Below are positions 8,024 to 16,515 of a stretch of DNA of 64,000 bases, in pieces. The first letter of the stretch is position 1, and the number at the start of each line of letters is the position of its first letter. A program made the position numbers and the translations under genes. Source of the stretch: Oceanidesulfovibrio indonesiensis (GTDB lineage Bacteria > Desulfobacterota > Desulfovibrionia > Desulfovibrionales > Desulfovibrionaceae); assembly GCF_007625075.1 (NCBI RefSeq), contig NZ_QMIE01000016.1:35885-99884 (forward strand), written 5' to 3'. Below the pieces are notes generated by a model, which saw only the letters and a program-made list of their open reading frames with translations, was not told the origin of the DNA and ran no database searches.

Positions 8024-9463
8024 ATGAACTCGCCGACTACGTCCGAGGTCGTGACTCTGCCGCGGGTCATCGTTTCCGGCCTCTCCGGAGGTGCGGGAAA
8101 AACCCTCGTCTCCCTCGGCCTCTGCCGCGCTTGGGCGCGAGCCGGCTCAATAGTTCAGCCTTTCAAGAAGGGTCCGGACTACATCGACGCCGCATGGCTC
8201 GCCATTGCAAGCCGTAATCCGGCAACGAATCTGGACCCTTTTCTTTTTCCCCGAACTTCCCTCCTTTCTCTGTTTTTCCATGCCTCCAAAGGCCGCGACA
8301 TAGCCGTCATCGAGGGCAATCGCGGGCTTTTCGACGGCAAAGACGAAGACGGTTCCGCATCCACTGCTGAGCTTGCGCGCCAGTTGCGTTGCCCGCTCGT
8401 GCTCGTCATGGACATCACCAAGATGACCAGGACTGCCGCCGCCGTGGTGGCCGGCGTCAAAGCGTTCGAGAAAGACCTCCCCCTTGCCGGCGTCATCCTC
8501 AATCGCGTGGCTGGCGAACGGCACAAGAGTCTTGCTACACGCTGCATTGAGCGCGATACAGGCGTGCCCGTTCTCGGCGCTTTGCCCAAGATACCCGACA
8601 ATCCTATTCCCGAGCGCCATATGGGCCTTGTCGGGGACCGCGATCTCTCTTCGGCCGAAGCGATTCTCGACAGACTCGCAGACATCGTGGAAGAGCACTG
8701 CGATGTGCAGCGCATTCGCGAGGCGGCCGAAGCTGCCGATCCCATGGAAAAGCCGGCCGAACCGTTCTTCCTGGAGTCCGAGCCGGCGGGCAGCAAGGTC
8801 CGAATCGGCGTGGTCAAGGACGAGGCTTTCTGGTTCTACTATCCAGAAAATCTCAAGGCGTTGGAGCTCGCCGGAGCCAGGCTCGTGGAAGTCGATCTGC
8901 TGCGAACTGCGGATTGGCCCGATCTGCATGGCCTCTATATCGGTGGTGGGTTTCCGGAGCTCAAGGCGCAGGAGCTCGCCTCCAACAACACCATCCGGCA
9001 ACGCGTACGCGCCCTAGCCGAGATGGAACTGCCAATCTACGCCGAATGCGGCGGGTTCATGTACCTGTGCCGGAGCCTCGTTGTTGACGGGCAGGAATTT
9101 CCCATGGCCGGGGTATTCCCGGTCCGCACGGAACTGTGCGTCAAGCCGCAGGGTCTTGGTTACGTAGAAGGCACGGTGGTGGCCGCCAATCCGTTCCACC
9201 CCGAAGGCAGTACGATAATAGGCCATGAGTTCCACTACTCCGTATGCAGCGCGGCGGATGGATCGGTGCTCAATTTCGCGCTCAAGATGAATCGCGGACA
9301 AGGCATTCTTGCAGGGCTGGACGGCCTCGTTTACAAGAACACCTGGGCTTCGTACACGCACATCCATGTGGTGGGCGAGCCGCAGTGGGCCGCGCGATTC
9401 GTGGCCGCAGCCATCGAGTACCGCCGGGCAATAGAGCGCAAGCCAGCCGGTCGAAGCGTCTAG
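8024..9463 (+). CDS. cbiA: CbiA/DsrN-type glutamine-dependent amidotransferase (cobyrinate or siroheme a,c-diamide synthase)
   Basis: A 479-residue protein in two parts. Residues about 10-200 form a P-loop synthetase domain with SGLSGGAGKT, a VIEGNRGLFDG segment and conserved VMDITKMTRTAAAVV. Residues about 260-460 are a class I glutamine amidotransferase with the nucleophile Cys in AECGGFMYL and His in the HEFHYS and YTHIHV segments. The family amidates carboxylates of corrinoids. Next to dsrABD it is better read as the siroheme amidase that makes the amidated siroheme of desulfoviridin, as proposed for dsrN. No other cobalamin genes are in the window, which supports that reading. Start ATG 8024 follows GGAAGA. 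Confidence 0.9.
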   Translation: MNSPTTSEVVTLPRVIVSGLSGGAGKTLVSLGLCRAWARAGSIVQPFKKGPDYIDAAWLAIASRNPATNLDPFLFPRTSLLSLFFHASKGRDIAVIEGNRGLFDGKDEDGSASTAELARQLRCPLVLVMDITKMTRTAAAVVAGVKAFEKDLPLAGVILNRVAGERHKSLATRCIERDTGVPVLGALPKIPDNPIPERHMGLVGDRDLSSAEAILDRLADIVEEHCDVQRIREAAEAADPMEKPAEPFFLESEPAGSKVRIGVVKDEAFWFYYPENLKALELAGARLVEVDLLRTADWPDLHGLYIGGGFPELKAQELASNNTIRQRVRALAEMELPIYAECGGFMYLCRSLVVDGQEFPMAGVFPVRTELCVKPQGLGYVEGTVVAANPFHPEGSTIIGHEFHYSVCSAADGSVLNFALKMNRGQGILAGLDGLVYKNTWASYTHIHVVGEPQWAARFVAAAIEYRRAIERKPAGRSV

Positions 9464-9500
9464 CTATACACGTCCAGCCTTCCTTTGCTATGCATGGCCG

Positions 9501-10223
9501 ATGTTGATCGCCGTGCTTTCGGACATCCACGCGAATCTGACGGCATTCGAGGCCGTGCTCGCCGATATCGATACGTCACAGGTAGGCGCCGTCTACTCCC
9601 TGGGTGACAATGTGGGCTACGGTCCTGAGCCGGAGGCCGTTGTCCGGTTGCTGGGCCGGCAGCGCATCGAGTCTGTGCTCGGCAACCACGAGTTGGGGCT
9701 GCTGCACGCGGACCAGCGGAACTGGTTCAACCACCATGCCCGGCGAGCCCTGTCGCGCACACGGGAGCTCTTGTCAGAGGCGGCCATCAAAGATATCCGG
9801 CACATGCCCCTCGCCATGGTGCGGCATGGCTGCCGCATGGTGCATGGTTACCCGCCTGAGTCGGCGCTCACTTATCTGTGCGCCATGGATGATTCGGATC
9901 TCGCCGCCACATTCCGTCGCATGCGTGAGCATATCTGCTTCGTGGGCCATACCCATGATCTGGAACTCGTATCCTGGGACGGCAAGCATGTGGAACGCGG
10001 TCTTCTGCCCGAGACGATGCGATTCGAGCTGTGGCGGCAGTACATAGTAAACATCGGCAGCGTGGGCCAGCCGCGGGACGGAGACAATCGCGCAAAGTAC
10101 GTTCTCTACGACACGGTGCGGCGCGAACTGACGCTGCGGCGCATACCCTACGACATCAAGACAACGGCGGAGTCCATCGTGGAGAAGGGACTCCCCAGGC
10201 AATACGCCGACAGGCTTTGGTGA
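9501..10223 (+). CDS. Calcineurin-like metallophosphoesterase
   Basis: A 240-residue cytoplasmic phosphoesterase. All family metal motifs are present: LSDIHAN near the N-terminus, LGDNVGYGPEP, LGNHE, a His in VHGYPPE, and GHTH followed by NIGSVGQPRDGDNRA. This order is typical of the YfcE or protein-phosphatase-like branch, which hydrolyses phosphodiesters or phosphoproteins. The substrate cannot be read from sequence. The gene starts 37 bases after cbiA, and its stop overlaps the possible GTG start of the kinase gene, so phosphatase and kinase are probably made together. That suggests the phosphatase may reverse the kinase reaction, which is inference from context. Confidence 0.88.
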   Translation: MLIAVLSDIHANLTAFEAVLADIDTSQVGAVYSLGDNVGYGPEPEAVVRLLGRQRIESVLGNHELGLLHADQRNWFNHHARRALSRTRELLSEAAIKDIRHMPLAMVRHGCRMVHGYPPESALTYLCAMDDSDLAATFRRMREHICFVGHTHDLELVSWDGKHVERGLLPETMRFELWRQYIVNIGSVGQPRDGDNRAKYVLYDTVRRELTLRRIPYDIKTTAESIVEKGLPRQYADRLW

Positions 10224-10228
10224 ACCCC

Positions 10229-11659
10229 ATGCAGATAGGACGATACGAGATACTTGGCCTCTTGGGCAAAGGAGGCATGGGCGCCGTGTACAAGGCCCGG
10301 TTGCCGGAATTGGGAAAAATCGTGGCGCTCAAGCTGCTGGATCCCGTGGAGCACATGGTGGACCTCCTGGGCATGGACGCCGTGAAACAGCAGTTTGTGG
10401 AAGAGGCGCGGCTCATGGCGCGGCTCAGTCACCCCAATCTGAGCGCCGTGTGGGACCTGGACGAGGACGAGACGGGACGGCCCTACTTCGTGCTCGAGTA
10501 CGCCTGCCACAACCTTGGCGGCGTCATGGGCGAGAGCTACCGCGTAGAGGAGCCGAGCCGCAGACTGCGGGCGGAGAAGGCCTTCCGCTACATGCGCCAG
10601 ACGCTGCGCGGTCTCGCTCGAATGCACTACGCCGGCGTGGTGCACCGGGATATCAAGCCGTTCAACCTGCTGCTCTCGGACCAGGACACGGTGAAGATCA
10701 TCGACTTCGGCCTCTCAAAGCTGCGCGGCGAAGTGGACGCCGACCACCCAGCCGGTATGAAAATCGGCTCCCCATACTATGCCTCCCCGGAACAGGAAGA
10801 CGACCCGAGTGCGGCAGGCCCGCCGGCCGACCTCTACGCCGTGGGCGTCACGCTCTATCGCATGCTCTCAGGCCGGCTGCCGCACGGCGATGTGGGGCGC
10901 TGCGGGTTCGGTCTGCCGCAGGGCCAGGAGCCGGACGCCGGAGACGAGGATGGCCTTTCGCGGGAAGCGCCACTGAAGCAGGAGGTTCTCAGCGACGCCC
11001 TGTACAGCCAGTGCGAGGAGTTCTTCCGCCTGGCGCTGGCGCCGGACCCGAAAGACCGGTTCCAGTCCGCCGACTCGATGCTCGGAGCCCTCGATGCGTT
11101 TGAAGTCAGGTGGCGTCAGGAGGTGGAAGCCATCTGCTCCGTGCCAGAAAGCTGGCTGGAGGAGCCCGAGCAGGCTGCTGAGTCGACAACCGTGCGCAGC
11201 GCACCGGTGAAGACCGGGCCGCGTGCAGCCTTGGAGTCCTTCGGCCTGGACCATCTTGGACGGCCGCAGGTCACGCAGCGTCCCCTGTTCGAGCCAAAGG
11301 CCGACATCGTGCGCGACCCGGCGGCAGGGCTCGTGTGGCAGCGCGCTGGCTCGCCATTTCCAGTCAGTTGGGACGAAGCCCAGGAGTACGCGGCAATGCT
11401 CGATGTATCGCGCTTCGCCGGCTTGCGCGGCTGGAGGCTGCCCACTGTCCCGGAACTGATGCGGCTGCTGGATCGGGCCGGAGAGTTGCGCGACTACTGC
11501 ATGGACCCGCTGTTCGATCATGAGCAGCGTTATCTCTGGAGCGCGGACCGCAGGACCTTCACTCAGGCCTGGATGGTCAACGCAGCCATGGGCTACGTGG
11601 ACCGCGCTGACATGACATGCCGGCTCTGGGTCAGGGCCGTTTGCACGGAGAATGCTTGA
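10229..11659 (+). CDS. Hanks-type Ser/Thr protein kinase with C-terminal DUF1566-like domain
   Basis: A 476-residue kinase. The first 300 residues carry the full set of catalytic motifs: glycine loop GKGGMGAVY, K35 in VALKLL, HRDIKPFN (139-146), DFG (159-161) and YASPEQ. No membrane segment follows; unlike many bacterial Hanks kinases it seems soluble. Residues about 365-476 read as a DUF1566/Lcl-type module: RDPAAGLVWQR, GWRLPTVPELMRLLD, LWSADRR and a final RLWVRAVC. The start is ATG 10229; GTG 10220, overlapping the previous stop, is an alternative. The frame upstream belongs to the phosphoesterase in another phase. Its stop overlaps the ATG of the Cys-cluster gene. Confidence 0.9.
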   Translation: MQIGRYEILGLLGKGGMGAVYKARLPELGKIVALKLLDPVEHMVDLLGMDAVKQQFVEEARLMARLSHPNLSAVWDLDEDETGRPYFVLEYACHNLGGVMGESYRVEEPSRRLRAEKAFRYMRQTLRGLARMHYAGVVHRDIKPFNLLLSDQDTVKIIDFGLSKLRGEVDADHPAGMKIGSPYYASPEQEDDPSAAGPPADLYAVGVTLYRMLSGRLPHGDVGRCGFGLPQGQEPDAGDEDGLSREAPLKQEVLSDALYSQCEEFFRLALAPDPKDRFQSADSMLGALDAFEVRWRQEVEAICSVPESWLEEPEQAAESTTVRSAPVKTGPRAALESFGLDHLGRPQVTQRPLFEPKADIVRDPAAGLVWQRAGSPFPVSWDEAQEYAAMLDVSRFAGLRGWRLPTVPELMRLLDRAGELRDYCMDPLFDHEQRYLWSADRRTFTQAWMVNAAMGYVDRADMTCRLWVRAVCTENA

Positions 11660-12372
11660 TGGCTGGAGAATGCGACCGCTGTGGCGAGTGCTGCCGGCGC
11701 TCCACACCGGCGCTGCATGAAGAGGATCTGAAGCTCATCGGCGAATCTGGCGGACTCGATCTCGTCCACCTCGTCACCTTTCGCCGTGGCGAGCTGGTGC
11801 ACGACCAGGTCCGCGGCGTACTCGCGCCCCTGCATGAGGAAGTGGTCAAGCTGCGGTCACGGCCGCACAGCTGGGAGTGCTTCTTTCTGAATGAGGACAG
11901 CGGAGACGGCGCCGGCTGTGGCCGATATGAACAGCGACCCCTGGAATGCAAGCTGCTGCTCTGCAAGAATCCGGCTCCCCTGGCCGAGGCTTATGCCACG
12001 GGTCGCATCACCAGACTCGACATCGTGGGCGGACACGGCGCCGTGGCAGAGCTCATCGCGGCCCACGAGGATCAGTGCGGTTACGAAGAACTCGCAGCCT
12101 GGGCGCGGCGTCTTCATCTGGATGCTTCGAACAGGGAAGCGGCAGAAACCATCCTTGCAGCCGTACATTTCGACGCGCGAGCGCGTGAGATTTTGACAGG
12201 GCGGCTGCCGGAAATGAATGAAGAGGACCGCGCTGCCGTGGCCGCCTGCTGTCTGGGCCGTCCCCTTGCTGAAACCCTTTCCATGTTCGGCCTCTCCATT
12301 GCCCGTCAGGAGGACGGCGCGATCCGCCTCTCGGCAAGCGGGACCATCCACCATCCGGCCGCTCGGCCGTAA
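11659..12372 (+). CDS. YkgJ-family cysteine cluster protein
   Basis: A 237-residue protein starting with the YkgJ signature: CDRCGECC at residues 5-12, later WECFFL, and CGRYEQRPLECKLLLC. This Cys pattern is thought to bind zinc or an Fe-S cluster; the biochemical role of the family is poorly known. The rest is helical and without membrane segments. The start ATG shares its A with the kinase stop TGA (sequence TGATG at 11657-11661), a strong sign of translational coupling. It is followed by hldD after 27 bases. Its place as third gene in a phosphatase-kinase unit makes it a possible phosphorylation target or redox input, which is inference. Confidence 0.85.
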   Translation: MAGECDRCGECCRRSTPALHEEDLKLIGESGGLDLVHLVTFRRGELVHDQVRGVLAPLHEEVVKLRSRPHSWECFFLNEDSGDGAGCGRYEQRPLECKLLLCKNPAPLAEAYATGRITRLDIVGGHGAVAELIAAHEDQCGYEELAAWARRLHLDASNREAAETILAAVHFDARAREILTGRLPEMNEEDRAAVAACCLGRPLAETLSMFGLSIARQEDGAIRLSASGTIHHPAARP

Positions 12373-12399
12373 CCCATACATACACAGCGAGGAATCGCC

Positions 12400-13374
12400 A
12401 TGTACATAGTCACAGGAGGCGCGGGATTTCTGGGCAGCGCCATGGTCTGGCAACTCAACCGGATGGGCGTCCGCGACATCATCGTGGTGGACAACCTGGG
12501 CGAGTCCGGCAAGTGGCGCAACCTGAGAAATCTCAACTATACGGACTATTTCCACAAAGACGCGTTCATGGAGATGGTCCTCCACGGCGACGAGCCGTGG
12601 GAAACAACGGAAGCTGTCATCCACATGGGCGCCTGCTCCTCCACAACGATGCAGGACATGGACTACCTGTGGGAGAACAATCTGCGCTACTCCCAGAGCC
12701 TTTGCGCCTGGGCCATGGAGCGCGGCGTACGGTTCATCAACGCGTCCAGCGCCGCCACCTACGGCGACGGCTCCGGCGGATTCGACGACGACCCGGACCG
12801 CCTCGACGAACTGCGGCCCCTCAACCCCTACGGCTATTCCAAACACCGCTTTGACCTCTGGGCCAGGGACCAGGGCTTGCTCGAAGGTATCGTGAGCCTC
12901 AAATTCTTCAATGTCTTCGGGCCGAACGAGTATCACAAAGGCGAGATGCGCTCCATGGTCTGCAAGGCGTACGAGCAGATCACGGGGGATGGTTCGCTCA
13001 GACTTTTCAAATCCCATCGTGAGGAGTTCCGCGACGGCGGCCAGATGCGCGACTTCGTTTACGTCAGGGATTGCACGGCGCTCATGGCTTGGTTCCTGGA
13101 AAACCCGGGGGTCAACGGCCTGTTCAACGTGGGCACGGGCACGGCGCGGACCTGGAACGATTTGGCGGCGGCCGTGTTCGCGGCAATGGGCGCGGAGAAG
13201 CGCATCGAGTACATCCCCATGCCGGAGACCATCCGCCACAGCTACCAGTACCACACCGAGGCGAAGATGGACCGCCTCGCCGCCATAGGCGCGCCAGTAC
13301 CCTCAACCACGCTGGAAGACGCTGTGGCCGAGTATGTGCGGAAGTATCTGGCGGGAAAGGACTCGTACCTATAG
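12400..13374 (+). CDS. hldD: ADP-L-glycero-D-manno-heptose 6-epimerase
   Basis: A 324-residue short-chain dehydrogenase/epimerase that makes the L-glycero heptose donor for lipopolysaccharide core. Visible features are the NADP-binding TGGAGFLGSA at the N-terminus, NASSAATYGDG with the catalytic Ser, YGYSKHRFD with Tyr and Lys, and FFNVFGPNEYHKG, which is typical of HldD rather than other epimerases. GAGGAA precedes ATG 12400. It closes the run of same-strand genes that began at dsrA, and a bidirectional-looking hairpin follows. It implies a heptose-containing outer membrane. Confidence 0.94.
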   Translation: MYIVTGGAGFLGSAMVWQLNRMGVRDIIVVDNLGESGKWRNLRNLNYTDYFHKDAFMEMVLHGDEPWETTEAVIHMGACSSTTMQDMDYLWENNLRYSQSLCAWAMERGVRFINASSAATYGDGSGGFDDDPDRLDELRPLNPYGYSKHRFDLWARDQGLLEGIVSLKFFNVFGPNEYHKGEMRSMVCKAYEQITGDGSLRLFKSHREEFRDGGQMRDFVYVRDCTALMAWFLENPGVNGLFNVGTGTARTWNDLAAAVFAAMGAEKRIEYIPMPETIRHSYQYHTEAKMDRLAAIGAPVPSTTLEDAVAEYVRKYLAGKDSYL

Positions 13375-13475
13375 AGATTAAGACCGTAGAAAATCGAAGC
13401 AGGTTGTGCAAATTGAGCTGCGCCTCTCCAGAAAAAATGACATCCAGCAGCGGAAAGTCTTTGGAAAGAGAGCAC

Positions 13476-13508
13476 GGGGGAAGAGCCTTTGTGAAAGGTT
13501 CTTCCCCC
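13476..13508. terminator. Strong hairpin between convergent hldD and mutL
   Basis: Bases 13476-13490 pair with 13494-13508 in a 15-bp stem (one G-T) around a 3-base loop. It sits between two converging genes, about 100 bases after hldD and 20 bases after the mutL stop, so it probably ends both transcripts. The T-runs on either side are weak. Confidence 0.7.
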
Positions 13509-13528
13509 ACTAATTTTGGCGAGCGCAG

Positions 13529-15427
13529 CTAGCCGCGGCGCTTGAAGAGTTTTGCCAGATCGTCCGGGCTCCAGGAGATGAGCACCGGCCGGCCGTGCGG
13601 GCAGTAGTCTCGGTCTTCGCAGCCGGCCCACGCTTCGAGCAGGGCCATGGCTTCGTCCGGCGCCAGGGATTCGCCAGCCTTCAGCGCCATGCGGCAGGAG
13701 AGCATGGCCCAGACCGATGAGAGATCGTCGACCCGTTCCGCCAGACATGATTGCAGAAATTCGCGCGCCTTGGCCGGAGAGAGCCCGCCTGGCACGGCGT
13801 GGATCGAGAGCCTGGCGCCCTCCGAGACCAGGGAGAAGCCGAGGCGTTCAAGCTCCACCGCGAGGTCCATGAGCCGTTGCGCCTCGGACGGGTGGAGGTT
13901 GAGCTCCAGAGGGACAGCCAGGGGCCGGGAGCCGGCATCACGTGAGTTGCGCAGCTTGTCGAAGAGCACGCGCTCATGGGCGGCGTGCTGGTCGAGGATG
14001 GCGAGCCCGCCGTGATCGAGCCGCAGCAGCAGATAGGTGGAAGCCACCTGCCCGAGATACTCGAATCCGCGGCCGGCAGTGGATGGTCCCGTGTGGCTGA
14101 CGTCGCGGACCGGGGAATCTGCTCGCGGCGAAGGTCCTTCGCCAGCAGGGGCGAATGGCAGCGGGGCTTGCGACACATCAGTTGCAGAAATGCCTGGGTG
14201 CGCCAATGGCTCAGGCGCGCGGCTCCTTGGCATGGGCGGCGGTTCCGGCGTGGTCAGGGCGCCGGCATACGCGCCGGTGGACTCGTGGAACGCGTCGGGC
14301 CGGGCCGTTGTTGAACGCGTCGGCGCAGTGGTCTCGCGGGGTGGCTCCGGCGCCGAAGGCTGCGACGTACTGTCGGTGATGCGCTCGTCAGGTCGGCCGT
14401 GCAGAGCGGCGCCAGGCAGAGAGCCTTCCAGGCCGTGCACAATGGCCCGCCGCACCAGGGAGAATATGGCCCGCTCGTCGCGGAAGCGCACCTCCGCCTT
14501 GGCCGGATGCACGTTGACGTCAACCTCTTCGGGGTCGATGTCCAGAAAGAGGGCCACCTGTGGATGCTCGCGCGAGAGCAGCCTGCCGGAGTAGGCCTCG
14601 CGCACCGCCCTGAGCAACAGCTTGTCCTGCACGGGCCTGCCGTTCACGGCGAAGAGGATGCGGTCCGGCCGGCCCTGGGCCGATGCGGGATGGCCAATGA
14701 GGCCGTAGACTCGGCGTTCGCCGGCAGATTCATGCACCTGAATGAGTGATTCCGTAATGGCTGGCGGCCAGACCACGGCGAGCCGCTCTCGTAGCGTCTG
14801 CCCTGCAAGAAAACGCAGCACTTCGCGGCCGCCGGATTCCAATCTGAAGTCCACCTGCGGACGGGTCAGGGCGAGCCGCGTGAATATTTCGGTGCAGCGA
14901 CGGTTCTCCGTGGCCGGGGTCTTGAGGAACTTGAGCCGCGCCGGCACGTTGGCAAAGAGGTCGCGCACAGTGATCCTCGTGCCTCGGGGCAGCGCCGCTG
15001 GTTTTGTGGATTCGAGCTGGCCGTGGACGACCTCCAGGGCGTGGCCGGCTTCTCCGTCCGGACTGGAAGCGATGGTGAAGGACGACACCGAGGCGATGGA
15101 GGCGAGGGCCTCGCCACGGAACCCGTAGCTGCCAACGGCGAGCAGTTCCTCGAACGTGGCGACCTTGCTCGTGGCGTGTCGCATCACGGCAAGCTCAAGC
15201 TCGTCCGCGTCCATGCCGTGGCCGTCGTCCTGGACATCGAGAAGGCCCTGTCCCCCACGGTCGAGGACGGCGGTGATGCGCGAGGCCCCGGCGTCCAGGC
15301 TGTTTTCCACCAGCTCTTTGAGCACGCTGGCCGAACGCTCCACCACTTCGCCCGCGGCGATCTGGTTGCGTAGCGCGGCCGAAAGCTCTCGGATGGGGCG
15401 GCGTGTGGGAATGGTGTCGTGCGTCAT
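13529..15427 (-). CDS. mutL: DNA mismatch repair protein MutL
   Basis: A 632-residue MutL. The N-terminal GHKL ATPase is clear: IAAGEVVERSASVLKELVEN, DDGHGM, GFRGEALASI and the GTRITVRDLF segment. A Pro/Ala/Thr-rich linker spans about residues 335-440. The C-terminal dimerisation domain has LDQHAAHERVLFDKL, the SCRMALKAGE motif, CPHGRP and a final FKRRG. These belong to the latent-endonuclease group of MutL, but the second acidic residue of the DQHA-x2-E-x4-E motif is Asp here. The start was set at ATG 15427, where the conserved sequence begins. It diverges from the ABC ATPase gene across about 110 bases. Confidence 0.95.
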   Translation of the reverse strand: MTHDTIPTRRPIRELSAALRNQIAAGEVVERSASVLKELVENSLDAGASRITAVLDRGGQGLLDVQDDGHGMDADELELAVMRHATSKVATFEELLAVGSYGFRGEALASIASVSSFTIASSPDGEAGHALEVVHGQLESTKPAALPRGTRITVRDLFANVPARLKFLKTPATENRRCTEIFTRLALTRPQVDFRLESGGREVLRFLAGQTLRERLAVVWPPAITESLIQVHESAGERRVYGLIGHPASAQGRPDRILFAVNGRPVQDKLLLRAVREAYSGRLLSREHPQVALFLDIDPEEVDVNVHPAKAEVRFRDERAIFSLVRRAIVHGLEGSLPGAALHGRPDERITDSTSQPSAPEPPRETTAPTRSTTARPDAFHESTGAYAGALTTPEPPPMPRSRAPEPLAHPGISATDVSQAPLPFAPAGEGPSPRADSPVRDVSHTGPSTAGRGFEYLGQVASTYLLLRLDHGGLAILDQHAAHERVLFDKLRNSRDAGSRPLAVPLELNLHPSEAQRLMDLAVELERLGFSLVSEGARLSIHAVPGGLSPAKAREFLQSCLAERVDDLSSVWAMLSCRMALKAGESLAPDEAMALLEAWAGCEDRDYCPHGRPVLISWSPDDLAKLFKRRG

Positions 15428-15538
15428 GGAAGCGTCCGAAAAATGTCTGCGTATGCAAGACGATTTCACGGGCGATCGGGGGTGTCAAGACTGGGCTGGC
15501 GATTGTGCGCAGTCCCACAGCCGTGCTAGGTGACATGG

Positions 15539-16222
15539 ATGCAGACAAATGGAACGTTGCTTGCGCTGGAGGGGGCGCACTTCACCTACCCGGGCGGGGG
15601 CACCGTGTTCGCGGACGTGGATTTTGCCGTGGAAGGCGGAGAATTCGCCTTGATTACAGGGCCGTCCGGCGGCGGCAAGTCCAGCCTGCTGCGGCTGCTC
15701 AGCCTGCTTGATGCGCCGAGCGCGGGCAGGTTGCTGATGGCGGGTGAAGACGCGGCCGCGATGAAGCCTGAAGTGTTCCGCCGCAGGGTGAACCTCTTGC
15801 AGCAGACGCCGGTCCTGCAGGAAGATACCATCCGCCGCAATCTGCTGTTGCCGTTCGACTTCGCCGTCTCGCGAACCGAGGGGCCAAAGCCTCCGGGCGA
15901 GGCGGCCATGCGCCAGGCATTGGACAGGTTCCTGCTCCATGAGCTCGGCCTGGACCAGAACGCTATGGACTGCTCCGTGGGCCAGCGGCAGCGGTTGTGT
16001 CTGCTGCGTTCATTGTTGCTGCGGCCGAAGGTGCTGCTGCTCGATGAGCCGGTCTCGGCTCTTGATTCGGAATCGGCGCGGGTGGTGATGGGAGAAGTGG
16101 AGCGGGTCAACCAGGAAGAAGGCGTGGCTGTCGTCTGCGTGACTCACCACGGCTATGAGCCGCCGGCAGGCGCTTCGCGCTGGGAGGTGGCTGCCGGAAC
16201 GGTGCGCAGACTCGTCTCGTGA
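15539..16222 (+). CDS. ABC transporter ATP-binding protein, no partner permease nearby
   Basis: A 227-residue ATPase with Walker A GPSGGGKSS, Q-loop in NLLQQTPVLQ, Walker B VLLLDEPVSALD and the H-loop THH. The signature is divergent: CSVGQRQR in place of LSGGQ. Overall layout resembles the YbbL/FetA group, small ATPases that pair with a polytopic YbbM/FetB-type permease. No such permease lies on either side, so the partner must be elsewhere or the subunit acts with another transporter. The start at ATG 15539 follows AGGTGA by five bases; GTG 15530 is an alternative. Substrate unknown. Confidence 0.85.
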   Translation: MQTNGTLLALEGAHFTYPGGGTVFADVDFAVEGGEFALITGPSGGGKSSLLRLLSLLDAPSAGRLLMAGEDAAAMKPEVFRRRVNLLQQTPVLQEDTIRRNLLLPFDFAVSRTEGPKPPGEAAMRQALDRFLLHELGLDQNAMDCSVGQRQRLCLLRSLLLRPKVLLLDEPVSALDSESARVVMGEVERVNQEEGVAVVCVTHHGYEPPAGASRWEVAAGTVRRLVS

Positions 16223-16300
16223 TCGTGTCCGGGCCTGAACCGAAGGGCCGCAGGCAAAATAAGCACCCAGTGCTTCTGGCCGTTGGGAAAGTCGTTTTCG

Positions 16301-16424
16301 CAGGCTGCTCAATAAGGTTCGAGTGCAAAGCGCCAAAAAAGATCAAGGCTGAAGCGCACTTCCGGTACGTGAAGGGCTGATGTTTCTGGAACAATACAGC
16401 AAGCGGGCGTTTTCCAACACCCTG
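16301..16424 (-). repeat. Interspersed repeat, copy B (inverted relative to copies A and C)
   Basis: Read on the reverse strand, this stretch aligns with 20267-20383 and 39433-39541. It begins CAGGGTGTTGGAAAA, has the core GTACCGGAAGTGCGCTTC, then TTGATCTTTTTT, and ends GCACTCGAACCTTAT. The T-rich right half of the hairpin is kept but the left arm has decayed. It lies in the gap between the ABC ATPase and the small Cys protein. Confidence 0.75.
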
Positions 16425-16515
16425 TTAAGGTCTCGCCGATGCGGCCGATACAGTGGTAACGGGTCGCACATGAGACGCGCGGCCCGAAACAATGCAACGA
16501 GCTGCAGGAGTCGCC

